A DNA stretch of 64,000 nt from Odontesthes bonariensis (Eukaryota; Chordata; Actinopteri; Atheriniformes; Atherinopsidae): contig NC_134515.1 in NCBI RefSeq assembly GCF_027942865.1, positions 21,846,227 to 21,910,226 of the forward strand. Direction: 5' to 3'. The notes under the pieces were generated by a model. It searched no databases and was not told the origin of the DNA. It was given only the letters and a program-made list of their open reading frames with translations. The position numbers and the translations under genes were made by a program. Shown here piece by piece: positions 44,302-57,115 of the stretch. Position 1 is the stretch's first letter. The number at the start of each line of letters is the position of its first letter.

Positions 44302-44974
44302 AACGTTGGATGCAAACTGCAGATTCTGAGCTGCACCTCATCAAAGAGCAGTCTCTCCTTCTGTCCCATTGTCACATTTGTACTGTGTAGCGCTGATCAG
44401 GAAGGAGGCTGTCTCTCTATACATACTGTAAGAGATGGATGGTGTCAATGCAAGTTCATGCAAATGGTAAAAAAATAAATCTGGAGCAAAACAGAGATTA
44501 AAATATCTTGTTTAAAATTCAAATAATTCTAACGACAGATTATAAACAAATTTGGTTAAAAAAACAAAAAAACATAGTCTTTTTTTTCTTTTTTAAACCA
44601 AAAGCTTTGAAGACGCATTTTCACATCTTTGGATTCCATAACAATGTTATCAAGTGTTCACCAATCCTGGACCAAAAACATAGCACGTGAGAACGCAGCA
44701 AAATTCTTCGGATATAGTTTCGGGATTCTGTGAGACTTTGATGAAGATGCAAATGTAGATACATTGTGTATCTACTATATTATTACTACTATGTATAAGT
44801 ATAACTATGTACTGGGGTGTATCTGAATTGAATCATAATTAAAACAACAAGTGTCCTCCTGCAACAATACGAGGGCAGGTGTGCCAGTGGGAGTGATGTA
44901 CACAAACGTGGGAAACTCCCCTCACATTCCCAGAAATGATACCAGCTTGGCCGCACTGGGCTCACTAAACAATC
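44302..44974. other. klhl-amhr2 intergenic region
   Basis: About 0.7 kb between the klhl poly(A) signal and the amhr2 start codon. It must hold the amhr2 promoter and 5' UTR unless an upstream exon exists. I could not identify a TATA box or other element with confidence. Confidence 0.4.
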
Positions 44975-47900
44975 ATGCTGCGGTGGGTGCTGGTTCTGGC
45001 TGTGCGTGAGTGACTAAAACCTGCTTCCTCTTTTTAAGCTGTTAACCTGCATGTGTTCACACTGTCTTTTTATTTTCATGGTAGACTTTTGTTGACTTGA
45101 TTATTCTTAATTTTCAATATCATAGCCAATTGTTGTTAGTTATTGTGTAACTAAGGCTTTGTCTAATGTGATTGCGTCTGGGACAGTATATGGAAACTCA
45201 GTTGATACCGTGAACTTAGTTAACCGACCCTATTCGATACTGTGTCTAATACTGGATTCAAATTGCGTACAGAAATTGGAGTTAAGTATTTAACTTAAAC
45301 GGAGCAATTTCTTTACAAATGAAAAGATTAATTTAAGAATCTGTCAAATTTGAAAAGGTTAGACATTCACAAGTTCTTATCATTTATTTGTAAAGTAACA
45401 AATTCAGATTTGTCCTTTTTTGTATTTAGGGAATATATCTAAATTTTCTAAATTTAATATCACGGAAATATTTTCAAGCTTTTCACATAATCCCCATACT
45501 TTTCACTCATAAATCAACATTGTTATATGACACCTTTGTTTTTCCAACTCATCCTAGAATGCGTCTTTACATGCATCTCCCAGCAGTCTTTACTTCAGAA
45601 GAGACGGTGTGTTTTCCAAGTGACCCACAAAGAAGGCCACCGATATACTTCTGCAGGCAATGTTAGCGGGTCAGTGCAGGTCTGTGAGAACACCTCCTGC
45701 TGTCTGGGCATTTACATTATCATAAATGGCCAGCAAAAGGTTGACACTCTAGGTAAGAAAGCAGAATTTTTTAATCCGAACCTATACGTGTTAGAAAGTT
45801 GAGCTGTTATTGACATTTTTAGCATAGCAGCAATGCTTTTAATTCAAGTCTAAAATAAACCAATTTTAGCTGATATACATAATTTCCTACAATCTATTCT
45901 ATGCAATATTTGATCATGTTGGTGTTTAGTGCTTGATCGTTATCATGAAACTGTTTTTTGTGTTGTAGCTTGTGATAAAGTAGGGATGTCTTGCCCAGAT
46001 GCAACCTGCAAGGCACACTCACACCTCAATAATCCCTTCATTGTGTGTACGTGCAACACGGACCTCTGCAACAGCAACATCACGTTGACTCCACATTCAG
46101 AAGAGCCTCCACACACCAACTCCTATTTTGCAGGTATATCGATAGAAGTTTGCACTATTTTGTTAACTTATTCCTGTATATACTACAAAGACACTCAAAG
46201 TATTATTTTTCCCAACATTGTTAGTGTAACAAAACACGACAGTTTTGTCCATCATCTACCAGCAAACCACCTTTGACTCACCTTCAATTCTAAACTCCCT
46301 TTATGTCTTCTCTTTTAGCTGAAACCACTTTACTCGCTGTGATGGGGATTGTGGTAGTCATGGGCTTTGCAGTTATTGCTATCAAATGGAGAAGCATCGG
46401 TAAAAAGAAAAGTAAGGTCCTTTATGTATTTGAGGTCATACCATGCTTTCTGAGGTTTGTATGTAGAGGGTCCATGGGGTCCATGGAAATTTGGGATCAC
46501 ATACAGCCAGCAATTTCATGACATGTAAATTAATTAAATACTTAATTCAAACAAGAATAACTCGGATTCAATGTGTCACACCACCGCTGAGACACTATCG
46601 ATTTTTGGTCATTTATACTCATTTGTAAGTGTATCTGTTCCACAGCACATGGAAGGTTGGTGTGAGAAGAGGTTTACAACTTTACTGATGCATATGATCT
46701 CAGGTGCATTCTTTTGTTAGTGTTTACAGTATTTAGCTTAGTAATACGGTAACTGATAGCTGTCTTTAGTATTTGCATGTTTTCAACTTCTCCAGGCATT
46801 CCGGCAAAACTTCTACGGCTGAACTTGAGTTAGAAAATAGAATGATACAGATTCCCGCTAACACTGAAATTACAAAACAGATGTTCTGCCTGACTGCCAC
46901 AGTGTTTACACCCAGTAAAAATCCGCTTGATCAGGCACTGCCTGTCAGACTGTAGGAGTTCTCCTGAAAGTTGAAAAAGCATTTCAGTGAATGCACAAAT
47001 TCTGATATGGCCTAAGCACAGGATGGGTCATGAATCTTTTTTGAGGGAATGAGTCTCCATTTGATATCATGAATAACACCTAGAAATTGACTTTTTTTGT
47101 CGTGCTGGGCCAGATATTGGTCAGAGAGGAGAGGATTTGACTAAATGGTCTTCTTATTTGTCAAATTTCTGTAAGCTTGCTGAGGGGGCGAGGCAGATAA
47201 TGCATCATTTTAACACTGCAGATGATTCAGAAAACCTGGATGAACACACCTTGGGCTTTCAAAAACTTCACATTTGTTTTCATGGGAATTTCAAAGCCTG
47301 TGCACATTCACAGTTATGTTGTTTGGCACTGATAATTGTAAAAGAGCAACACTGCAGTTGTTATTGTGGATTACAGGAGAGAAAAGACAAAGAAATGAGC
47401 TGACGGTAGCAATCTTGATGCAGGATCCTTGTATGGAAATCCATTGTCATACGATGGAGGTTTACCGGCCTTCTTTTATCTAATCTTTCATGTTTTGGGT
47501 CACACACTTTGGTGCATTGATTTTAAAGATTTAGTATGTTTCAGACGTAGATTATTAAAGTGAAATATACTTCAAATATGTAGGTAAATATTTGTTTCCA
47601 AGTTGTCAACAAGATGTAGGCTAAGGCAACAGTTTACAACACCAATCATGCTTTTTTTTTTAAGATTTTCTTAAAACCCTGCGTGTAACAAAATTGCATA
47701 AAGAAAGTTTTGAAGTTTTAGTAGTGGAGGCAATTTGGTATCATGTTCTGAAAAATCATGTTTCCATGTCTCTTTATTATTAAGTATGTTAGTTTCGACT
47801 AATGAAGATCCAAATCACTTTCTTGAATAGTGAAAGATTGTTGGTTGGACAATGTGCTCCTCCACTTTGTTTATATATCTCATCTAACAGTAAATAAAGA

Positions 47901-50900
47901 CAATAATCTTAAAAAGAATAATGTTGACAATGTGCTGGTTTGCTTCATTGAATGGATTAGCAGAGCTGAATAAGTCTAAAGTCGCTACAGTTTGGTAACT
48001 GTTGTTGTGTTGATTTTGATGTGAGAGTTTCTTGAGTTGATCCTATGGCGATCGATGAATTTTATAGCTTTTAACTGTAATGTTGCTCTTTAATGGCAGA
48101 AAAAGTATAGAATCACCCATTTCACATTTTACGTTGACAGCAACATTTTCCAAACTTTAATTAAGTTCTCATGATCTCTTTACTTAACCTTGAAGCGCTT
48201 GTGTTCACTCCATTAAACTGACCTTGCTTTTTATCTCTGTCACACAACTCCCTTTTACCACTGTAACTCTTCTGCAACATTTTAGTGGATATTAAGCACT
48301 GCTAGTTTCATATGATTTAGGACTGTATTACTTTTTCTCATGAACTTTGCTGAGTGTAATATAATATCTTATTTTAGAGGAGAATCTGCAATCCTCTTGT
48401 CATGATTACAGCCTCCAACCACTTTGTTCTTGTGGGGCAAAAACTTCCCAGAATTACATAACTGACATTGAAATACAACAGGTAAGCCCTACGATCTTAC
48501 ATTTAAATTTTTGTTTAAATTGCAATGTCGTCCCTGTGCATTTAAAGTAGTTTTAATCTATGCAGCAAGGTCCTGATAACACGTTTGTTTATATGTGTTA
48601 CAGGTTGTGGGCCAAGGGCATTTTGCAACTGTTTTTCAAGGGAAATACCAAGAATCTGAGGTGGCAGTGAAAGTGTACCCCACAGGCTGGAAACAGAAAT
48701 TTACCACAGAAAAAGAGATTTATGAGCTACCACTGATGAGACATGGTGGGATTACCCACTTCCTGGGAATTGGGAGGAAATCAGATGATAGCGGCTGGTT
48801 CATTGTGCTGGAATATGCTAAATATGTGAGTGAAAATTTTTTTTTTTTAAGGTTAGTTATATGACACGTTTAACATTACAGCAGAACATGATAACTTGAA
48901 TCAAATGAATGAGTCACGTTTGATTAAATTGTCACTATAGCCTCACGGTGATAGATGGGTCTGTAAGTAAAGTTCCTCTGACTCCTCCTAGTGCTTGCAA
49001 TGCAGTTTGCAAGAGTCACTGAAAGTGGGACAAACTCTGGGACCTTTCCAACAATAGCATTTCTGATAGTTAAATGCTCTCTTGAATGTAATTTGCATTG
49101 AATCTAATTAGTCATTAAATCAATCTATTTCGGTTAGTTGACAATATTCCATGCAGAAAATTAACATTCAAACACCGACAGATAATAGTAGATGATTAAT
49201 TTCGACCATTAAGAGCTGGATTATTGGTGCCTTCTTTGTTCAGTATTCAAATTAAAGCCTGTGTGGCCAAATACCTCAGACATGGATAATCAGTGTTCCT
49301 TTGATTTCAGGGTTCTCTCCATTCCTTTCTGTGTGAACACACCACCAGCTGGAAGGAGACACTGAAGTTGTGCCAGTCCTTATCGCAGGGACTTTCCTAT
49401 CTACACTGTGACCTCCACAGCCATGGTATTGGCCAGAATTATACACAAAACAATTATGTATGAGCGTTTACATATCACAGCCATGTTAGATAGCATGCTA
49501 TGTGTGTGCAGAGAATTTAACACTTATATGTGATAATGCACTGATTATAGGAAAGCACAAAGCACAAATATATCCATAGTGTGAAGCAGGCCAACGCTCC
49601 CAACTATTGATCATATGTCTGTTCATGTGTGAACGTGTGTGTGTGTCTTTCTTGCAGACAAGCACAAACCGCCTGTGGCCCACAGAGACCTCAGCAGCTC
49701 CAATGTGCTGGTCAAAGCAGATGGCACCTGCGTTCTGTGTGATTTTGGATGCTCCACCATCCTGCGTTCTTGCTCTGGGCGTGGCCTGTGGCAGCAACAC
49801 ACCACAAACATGAAGGTAAAACATTCTTGTGCAATTGAAAAGCACTGCTGGTCATTTATGTTTAAGTGAAATCATCTCATTTAAAGAAAATCCAGTGAAG
49901 TGAAAAAGATTTCCAATTTATCTTAATTTCTTTCTCTTATCATCCATGCTGCTTTAACCTGTACAGCAGTTTGGTCAACCCCGGTTGTTTTTAAATGTGC
50001 TCTATAAATAAAGTTTTAGTTGAGTTGAGTTGAGTTGAGTTGAGTTGAGTTGAGTTGAGTTGAGTTGAGATTCTATACAGTATGCAAATGCAAGGAGTCT
50101 TCTTTTGTAGCCAGTAAAATGTCTACTAGAATGAAATTTTGAAATGAAACATGCATTATTGCACAATCCAATACATTGAACAAACCAGTTCAATTTTCTG
50201 TAGGATCATGCCCAGCTCGGCACACTGAACTACATGTCCCCTGAGATCCTGGAGGGCTCCGTAAACCTGAGCAGCAGCTTATTTCTCATGCAGGGGGACA
50301 TCTATGCCTTGGGTTTGCTATTGTGGGAGATCTGGATGCGCTGCTCAGATTTATTTGAGGGTAAGTCACCATGATTAGATAATGAATATAGTCTGGTCAA
50401 TGCCATTACTGCATGGTTAGATGTTGATTTCTTAGATTTTAAGAACCAAACACAACACAATGGCACAATGTACAACAGCAGCCAAATAAATATTGTAGGT
50501 TTTCTATATCAAAGGGAAGGGATAGTTGGTGAAATTGTATGCATCTAACATCAATCCAGCCAGTGACTCATATATGCTTGTCATAGGATTCGGGATTTTC
50601 AACTTAAATGCATTAATTATTAGATTGATCATATTCAGTTCGAGTTTTACACAATAGTTTTTCAAAACCATCCACTATTATTGCTTTATCTTTATGTAGC
50701 AGTAATTCAGATAAAAATATAAAATCCATGTAAAAATCAGTAACAGATTTGTGGACAGTTCACATAGAACTGGTTTTGTGTTTTCCATTTAGTAAGTGAG
50801 AGGCTGGGAGGGAGGCTTTCAAATGATCAACGTTAACAGTTAGGTCTGAGGATAGTTTTACCTGAATTGAAAAAGCTGGTAGGACAATATTCCAAGATAA

Positions 50901-52534
50901 GTCTCCTTATGAGACACTGAGGTTGGTAAAAGTGTGTTTCTGAGAAGGAAAAATCACATCAGCTCTTGTAGCCTTGAGAGCAGCGCCCTGCTCAAAAAGT
51001 ATGCACCCGGGAGATGTGTTCTCCTCAATGGAGCCAGAGCTGATAAAAACTCACGACTCAATGCCAACCCTCAAGGGGTTACATAGATCACCCTGCTTCC
51101 ACCCTGGAGATTGACAGAGGTTTGAGTTCCTTGTGAGACCATTGTTGCTTCACTTACTTTTTTTTTCCATTTGGATTTGGTAAGAGTTGATGAGAGACAC
51201 TTCATCTTGTCTCAATTCTGGCATACATTACATAGATTGAGCCATGTTCCAAGATATTAGAATAACATTATGCAAATTAATGCTAATCAGATTGGGTTTT
51301 TCTTTGAATGTTTCCAATTTCATGGCCAGCACCATTTAATCATCTAGGAGTCATACCGTGAGATCAACCACTGAGCAGCTGTGGTTCAGTGGTTAGAGTC
51401 GGTTGTCCAATAACTGGAAGGTTGGCGGTTTGATTCCCACTCTCGCCACTCAAAAAAGGATTGGTGGAACTGATAGCTGGAGGGGTTGTCAGTCCACCTC
51501 ATTGTCATGGCTGAGGTGCCCTTGAGCAAGGCACCGTAACCCCCATGCTTCATGGCTGCCCACTGCTCCAGGTTGGCATCTGTCTCTGAGTGTGTGTGTG
51601 TCAACGGGTGCCAACCTGGATGGGTTAAAAGCAGAGGACAAATTTTGTGTGTATGCATGACCAATAAATCGGATCTTAATATCACCACTGATCAGACTTG
51701 GCAAGGGAACAGAGTAATCTGTAGTCTGATACTGTTTTGACAAAGCACAACTACAATTAATCATGGTGATCTTTTGCTGTTACCACCAACTTGAATTACC
51801 CCCTTACAATATTATTCTGGCGCCACATAGTAACTGTGGGTGCTGGAGGTCGGTTTTTAAGAGTTAGCTTTTAAGAAGGTTTGTTGCTGAGAAGGCATTA
51901 TTGATCTGAATCAGAAACCCAAAAACTGTTCAGTGGTGGACGAGGAGCTTCTGCCTAAAGTGCTGCTATGCTTCCACATGCATAGCTTCATAGCTGCATA
52001 GCTGGGTTTTTAGGATCTTGAAGGCATATGGAACAGAGGGCTGGCCCAGCCTCTGGGGCCTGTCAAGCCACTGAGAGTTTTCAATAGTGCAGCGCCATGC
52101 TTTGAATTCACTAGGTCTTGTCTTTAATGCTGCAAATTTAAGATCAGCGTTAACAGAATTATTTTTATAAACGCTTAAATCTGCAGGTGCCATTGTTCCA
52201 CAGCATCTATTGCCTTATGAATTGGAGCTGGATGCCAATGTAACACGGGAGAGACTCATCCTGTACGTGTCTGAGATGGACAAGAGGCCCTTCATACCAG
52301 AACACTGGGACTTGCTGCCACAGGTATTTTGGCTGTGCTCTTGCACACACAGTTGTCTTGACTGAGTAGCAACAGTTAGTTTTATAAGTATGCTAACTGA
52401 ATACAAAACAATTTTAGGGATCTGTGCTGAAGGAGCTCCTGACAGACTGTTGGGATCGTGACATGGACGCCAGATTGACAGCTCCATGTGTTGTGAACAG
52501 ATTAGTGTCTCTTCTGTCTTCTTACTCACCGTGA
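44975..52534 (+). CDS. amhr2: amhr2, anti-Mullerian hormone receptor type 2
   Basis: Eleven coding exons: 44975-45005, 45558-45752, 45969-46133, 46319-46411, 48378-48481, 48604-48825, 49311-49425, 49658-49815, 50204-50360, 52187-52323, 52418-52534 (stop TGA). 1494 nt, 497 aa, all phases consistent. A signal peptide ([16 protein letters not shown]) precedes a Cys-rich three-finger ectodomain ending CTCNTDLCN. The single TM helix is at about 133-155. The Ser/Thr kinase occupies about 197-490: glycine loop GQGHFATV (199-206), VAVK Lys 219, HRD 317-319, DFG 337-339, SPE in place of APE (373-375), helix-F Asp 393. HRDLSSSN rather than HRDLKSKN and the short C-tail are AMHR2 features, separating it from the activin and BMP type II receptors. 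It binds AMH and signals through type I receptors and Smads in gonads. The gene is intact, with no stop or frameshift. Confidence 0.93.
46412..48377. other. amhr2 intron 4
   Basis: About 2 kb AT-rich intron between the transmembrane exon and the juxtamembrane exon. No repeat or coding similarity seen. Confidence 0.5.
49940..50069 (+). repeat. L2-like LINE 3' tail with (GTTGA)n end
   Basis: In amhr2 intron 8. The conserved tail 'tttaaatgtgctctataaataaa' is followed by about ten copies of the pentamer GTTGA (50019-50069). Such 5-mer tails are typical of L2-type fish LINE ends. No coding part present. Confidence 0.6.
50361..51372. other. amhr2 intron 9, left part
   Basis: Intronic sequence before the SINE. 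Nothing recognised. Confidence 0.5.
51373..51680 (+). mobile_element. tRNA-derived SINE
   Basis: In amhr2 intron 9. The head has a polymerase III A box (TGGTTCAGTGGTTAGAG, about 51381-51397) and B box (GGTTTGATTCC, 51427-51437) at tRNA-like spacing. The body contains the fish SINE segment 'gaggtgcccttgagcaaggcaccgtaa' and the tail ends 'ccaataaatcggatcttaat'. Borders are within a few bases; I did not identify a target-site duplication. Confidence 0.75.
51681..52186. other. amhr2 intron 9, right part
   Basis: About 0.5 kb between the SINE and coding exon 10. Nothing recognised. Confidence 0.5.
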
Positions 52535-52689
52535 CCTTTTTTGTTTGTTCTATTCTTTGACAGACTTGTATATCAACATAAGAATTGGATTGTACTATTT
52601 TTATGTCACTTTTATATGCTGTAGCTTTTAATTTCCATCACACTGCATTCTAGACATTTTGTGAGTCTATGTATTCTACTTCCAAAAAT

Positions 52690-52697
52690 ATTCAATT
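52690..52697 (+). terminator. Possible amhr2 polyadenylation signal (AATTAAA)
   Basis: No canonical AATAAA follows closely. 'caattaaagaatg' about 160 bases after the stop is the nearest AT-rich variant (AATTAAA), so the true 3' end is uncertain. Confidence 0.25.
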
Positions 52698-52699
52698 AA

Positions 52700-53510
52700 A
52701 GAATGTTTTCTAAATCTTTTTAAACTCAATTCAGCCTCAATTTATACCTTTATTTTTATCTATCAGAAGCGTATTGCATCCTGTCCCTGATCAGCTGAGT
52801 CCATCAGTAGTTGTTAAAGACTTGTTTGATAGCTTATTGCTGGATTTTACTTTCGCCAAGATTTAAAATACTGTGAGTGGTTGTGCTATTCAAGGTTTTT
52901 CACTTATATTCACAGTCTCTTGGTTGGAAATTTTGGGATTAGACCAGCGGACTTCTCCATAAATTGGCTGGCTATCATGCCTACAATGACTCAGAGCAAC
53001 CCAGATAGTCTTTGGTTTCGAAAACGTGTGACAAAGTAAACAATGGTCTGATGCAAAAGTGACACAGTGTAAAATATTCAAGCCTATATGGCATTGGCTC
53101 CGACCGCAATGACATTTTTGAGGTTTGTTTTGTTTTAGCTGGCAAAAACATGTTTCTCTGGAGTCCCTGTTTTGGGTAGATTTTAGCTTAACTCTCCTGT
53201 AAGAATTCCTACCTAAAAGTACTTTGCACATGTACGTAGTTATTGCCACCTGGGCCTGAATTGACTCAGATGTCCTATAGAAATACTCACATAGATCACC
53301 TGTATAAACAGACTTTTGACTTGCTGATAAAGTGCCACCTTTGCATATACTCTGCAATGCTCTGCTCCACCCTAAGGTTTGGTACAGTGTGAGCTAATTC
53401 TGACAGTCTTTCGAGGAACTGGACTCACTGCTGAAAAATGGGACTTGTCAAGTCCCAGATTGTGAGTGTGATTAAATTTAAATTTGAAACTTTCTTTAAA
53501 ATTTCAAAAA
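52700..53510. other. Intergenic, nothing recognised
   Basis: Downstream of amhr2. No coding similarity or bounded repeat; the longer open frames here lack homology signs. Confidence 0.5.
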
Positions 53511-53881
53511 CACACTGATCAGGCAAAGCTTTAAAAGCACTGACATGAAAAGCAGTCATTATCTCTGTGTGATGCTCTGTTGGGAATCCACGGGTGCTGG
53601 CATACATCTGGATGATTCTTTGATAGGCACCACCCACTTAAACATAGCTAAAGACTAGCCACACCCCCACCCCATGAGAGTGGCTCTCTGTGATGTAGGA
53701 TGTGTCACAACAAGCCTGAACATCAGATGCCTCAGCCTGCAACCCACAGGATCCACAGGATTCGCTACCAGACACTGCAAGTCACCCCATTTCAGCACTC
53801 TTATGGTCATAGCTGGTTTGACGGCTCCATGGGAACCTACACAATATTAGACTGGTGGTTTTAAGGTTGTGGCTGGCAGTG
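53511..53881. mobile_element. Tc1/mariner-like MITE
   Basis: About 370 bp with imperfect terminal inverted repeats: left CACACTGATCAGGCAAAGC..., right reverse complement CACTGCCAGCCACAACCTT... followed by AAAACCACCAGTC on the same strand. This end sequence is a common one among fish Tc1-like transposons. The interior does not encode transposase. Confidence 0.65.
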
Positions 53882-56700
53882 TATTCTAATGACAGTGGTC
53901 AATACAGTAAGGGACACAACTGGTTCGAACTTCTCCAAGAATGTGTTGGTTTTGGCTAATTAGAGGGTAAAGTGAAAAAATGTTTTCCAGACCAAACAAT
54001 CAATTAATGAATCAACCCTGAAAAAATAAAAAAACTGGATATTCGTTGAGATTTCATTTGTCAAATCAAGCAATAACAAAATGTCACACACAAACATTTC
54101 AATGTATTCGCACAAGCAAACAGCCGGTTAAAACAACACATCAAAAATACAGTAAAGCATTGTTAAATCTGTAAGACGCTCATGGAGTCAGTGTGATGAA
54201 ATGGGTTTTGCTGGCACATCTGATGTGAACAAAAGCGTCACAAGAATGTAACAACGACTATTTTCCCCTTCAGATATCATGAGTTTATTCGTCAAAGGGG
54301 ACATATTATAAATTGAATAGTTTTCTCTGTGATTCAGAGCATAATTTGCTCATCTGAAGTGATTAGAACTCTGACAAAACCCAACCTGTCTGTTTGTTTG
54401 TGACTACCTGGATCTGGATTATGTCATTTGTTGAGCTGTTCAGATATGCAGGGTACAGTTACATCACAGCTCAAAATAGAATTATCAAGCCTCTCCATAT
54501 TTACCTCCACTCCAACTTCAAATCATGCTGCATTCACTGAAGTGGGAAGTCAGAACTCTTTTTTATTTTTTGCTTTGCTATTAATGGCAAATTCATATCA
54601 GCAGTTATATACTTCCCTAAGGAAAAAACAAGTTGATAATGCTCTACCAGTACTTTTTTCAATGTTTTATAAGATGGAAGATGTTACATTAAAGGCCATA
54701 TGTTAACTAAATAAGCCACCTTTCTGCTGTGGGTCTATCAACCTTATTTGAGAAAATGTTACTTCTTGTTAGCATGTTGGATATTCCAAGTTTCTGTATG
54801 TTATTTGGTGTAGTATCAGCAGGATAGTACATGAGCGATAGTAATATCTGCCACAACTAAAGCAAAGCTTTGAGTATCAATAAAATCTTGCACATGTAAG
54901 CAACAATTCTTAACTTTAGCAATTAAAACCTTGAACCAGAGTAAGAGAAATGGAGAGAAATTAAGGTTTATTTAGCCTATACATATCATAAATAAACATA
55001 TATATATTACTTCAACATTCCTTTCTGTAGTGCGGTGTTTTACTGACAAGGCCAATTCAAAGCATGATTATTGATGATCCTGTGTTAAAAAGCTTGATCA
55101 GTACCAGCTGTCTGTGGCTGATATGCAGATGACATAAATGTAAATATTTGAGAATAAAATTGCCACTCAAGTATTTTTCTTTCCGTGACCGTGAGATTAT
55201 GTTTGTCTCGTTTGTCTCTGTGTTGGCACTGTGATGGACTGGACCCATCCTGAGTGTACCACGCCTCTCACTCAATGGCAGCTGGGATAGACTCCAGCCT
55301 CCCCGCAACCCTAAACTGGATTCAGCAGGCATATAAAATGAAGAGATAAAAGTATTTTTCTTCAATTTTTGGTTGTTTTGCTTGCGTAAGTGGTCTCTTA
55401 TGTGCTTCAGTAATTATTTAACTTCTTAATGTAGAGGTTTACTGAAAGACAGTCAATAATTTATACCCTTGTTAATTATTCAAACACAATTATTCAAACA
55501 CAGTAAATACGTTTTCAGAGTTCTTTTTGACCCACTGTTTCGCAGCCTTTAGCGTACAGTTTAGTCATTTCAACCCACGTTTTTTGGTAAAAAAAAACTT
55601 TTGCCCAGTATGCGGATGTTGGGTCAAACCTATAACCCAACCCTTGCATATTAAACAACCCAGAAAAGAAAGAAAGTTAATCCAGGAGATAACCGGTGTC
55701 CTTTGACTTACTATTGTCCAGAATTGTTATTTGTGCAGTGTAGTTTTTGTACATATTTATATAGGCTATTGCTTTAATTGTTCTGAAAGATTATTAAGTA
55801 AAATGTTTAGTTTTTCTCTCTAAAGCCGCTTTTAAATCACTGCTGCTGACTGTGCCACTACAGTAAACACTGTGAATGAAGGCGTAGAGAGGATGCCCCA
55901 GTATTACTCTATCTCATTCCCTTCATTGTAGGCCCAACACTGCCATACTGCATTTGGATCAACATCACCTTTGAGGATCTGAATCCAGTCATGGACAAAA
56001 TTCTACATATTTTTTCCTAACAAATGAACAGCCTCTGGTGCATAACCTTTGGGCTTTTTAGCAAACCAGACCTAACTGAATCAGCCATTTGCGCTTCAAT
56101 TTGAGCATGTCTAGATTTTATTTGAATTTATGGGACCAGACACTCTTATCAATAAGTTGAAAGTGAAGGTGACACAATTTCAGCCAAACCTGGAAACATT
56201 ATTGTGTCCGCAAGGTTATGGGTATCACTCCAGTCGTTACTGAACTAATCATACAACCACCTGTCCAAAGAAAACACAGGATCTAAGTCTAGTAAATAAG
56301 AGGACGAGTCTAATTACTAAGCAGTGTGCTACATACCCATTATTCAAGCCTTTTAAAAAACAGGATTCTATGTAGTCTCGCGTAATCTTGTAGTCTTGAA
56401 TCATTTTCTCCTCCTCTGACTTCAAAGTCTACTTCCCACCAAATTCTTTAAAGTCGTCTTTCACTGGATTTATTTTTCTGAGGTGACCGCATGGCAAAAC
56501 ATCAACAAACATGTCTGACTGAAGTGGAGAGAACATGGTGAGTCTGATCGGCCGGGTAGAACATTCCTTGGATGCCTTCTTCCCGTCTCTTGAGTTGCTC
56601 AGTCGGTTAAATATGTGCCGTCGGAAAACCCAAAATGATCCCGAGAGAGTGTGACGCGCAGGGATGATGCTCAGAGAGCTGCAGCTGAGGAGGCTCCACC
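53882..56700. other. Intergenic, amhr2 to nuak
   Basis: AT-rich, with the L2-like piece at 55226-55345 listed separately. From about 56450 GC content rises toward the nuak promoter. No gene seen. Confidence 0.5.
55226..55345 (+). repeat. L2-type LINE 3' end fragment
   Basis: Carries 'tgatggactggacccatcctgagtgtaccacgcctctcactcaatggcagctgggatagactccagcc', a conserved fish LINE/SINE 3' end segment, then 'ccgcaaccctaaactggattcagcaggcat'. Truncated, non-coding. Confidence 0.65.
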
Positions 56701-57115
56701 CATCGCTCCGCACCATGTGGTCCCCGTCGCTCCTGTTGATGCGTCCCAGAGCAGAACGGGACAGAGGTAAATATGCAACGGGTGGCTTTCCTCAGTGTCC
56801 TCGTTTTCAGTACAATTAGTTCCTTGCTGTGATAACGCTCTATATGGGAGACGTGAAGCTCCTTTGTTGCAACTTTTACTCAGAACTCGAAAACATTTTG
56901 GGGATCCAGCTCCCGTGAAGGCTGCTCCTGACAGGTGCGCACTGTGCGCGAGGAGGATGGGCAGACGTGAGGCCGACAGCAGAGGCGCAATGAACCCCAG
57001 CCAGCGCTCCGAGCTCGGTTGTCTGCAGGACGCGGCGTCCGGCAGCCACCATGGCGCCGAGCAGCTCCGCGGCCGCCATCCCTGCAGCGCGGAGAGGCGG
57101 CAAAGAGACGCAGAC
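56700..57115 (+). promoter_or_regulatory. CpG-rich 5' region of the NUAK-family gene
   Basis: GC- and CpG-rich from about 56660 to 57200, in contrast to AT-rich flanks, and overlapping the first exon. No TATA box seen. Likely promoter plus 5' UTR; open frames on both strands here are a by-product of the base composition. Confidence 0.45.

Noticed and set aside
51373-51450. A functional tRNA gene
   Set aside because: A and B boxes are present but the rest does not fold as a tRNA and a SINE body follows.
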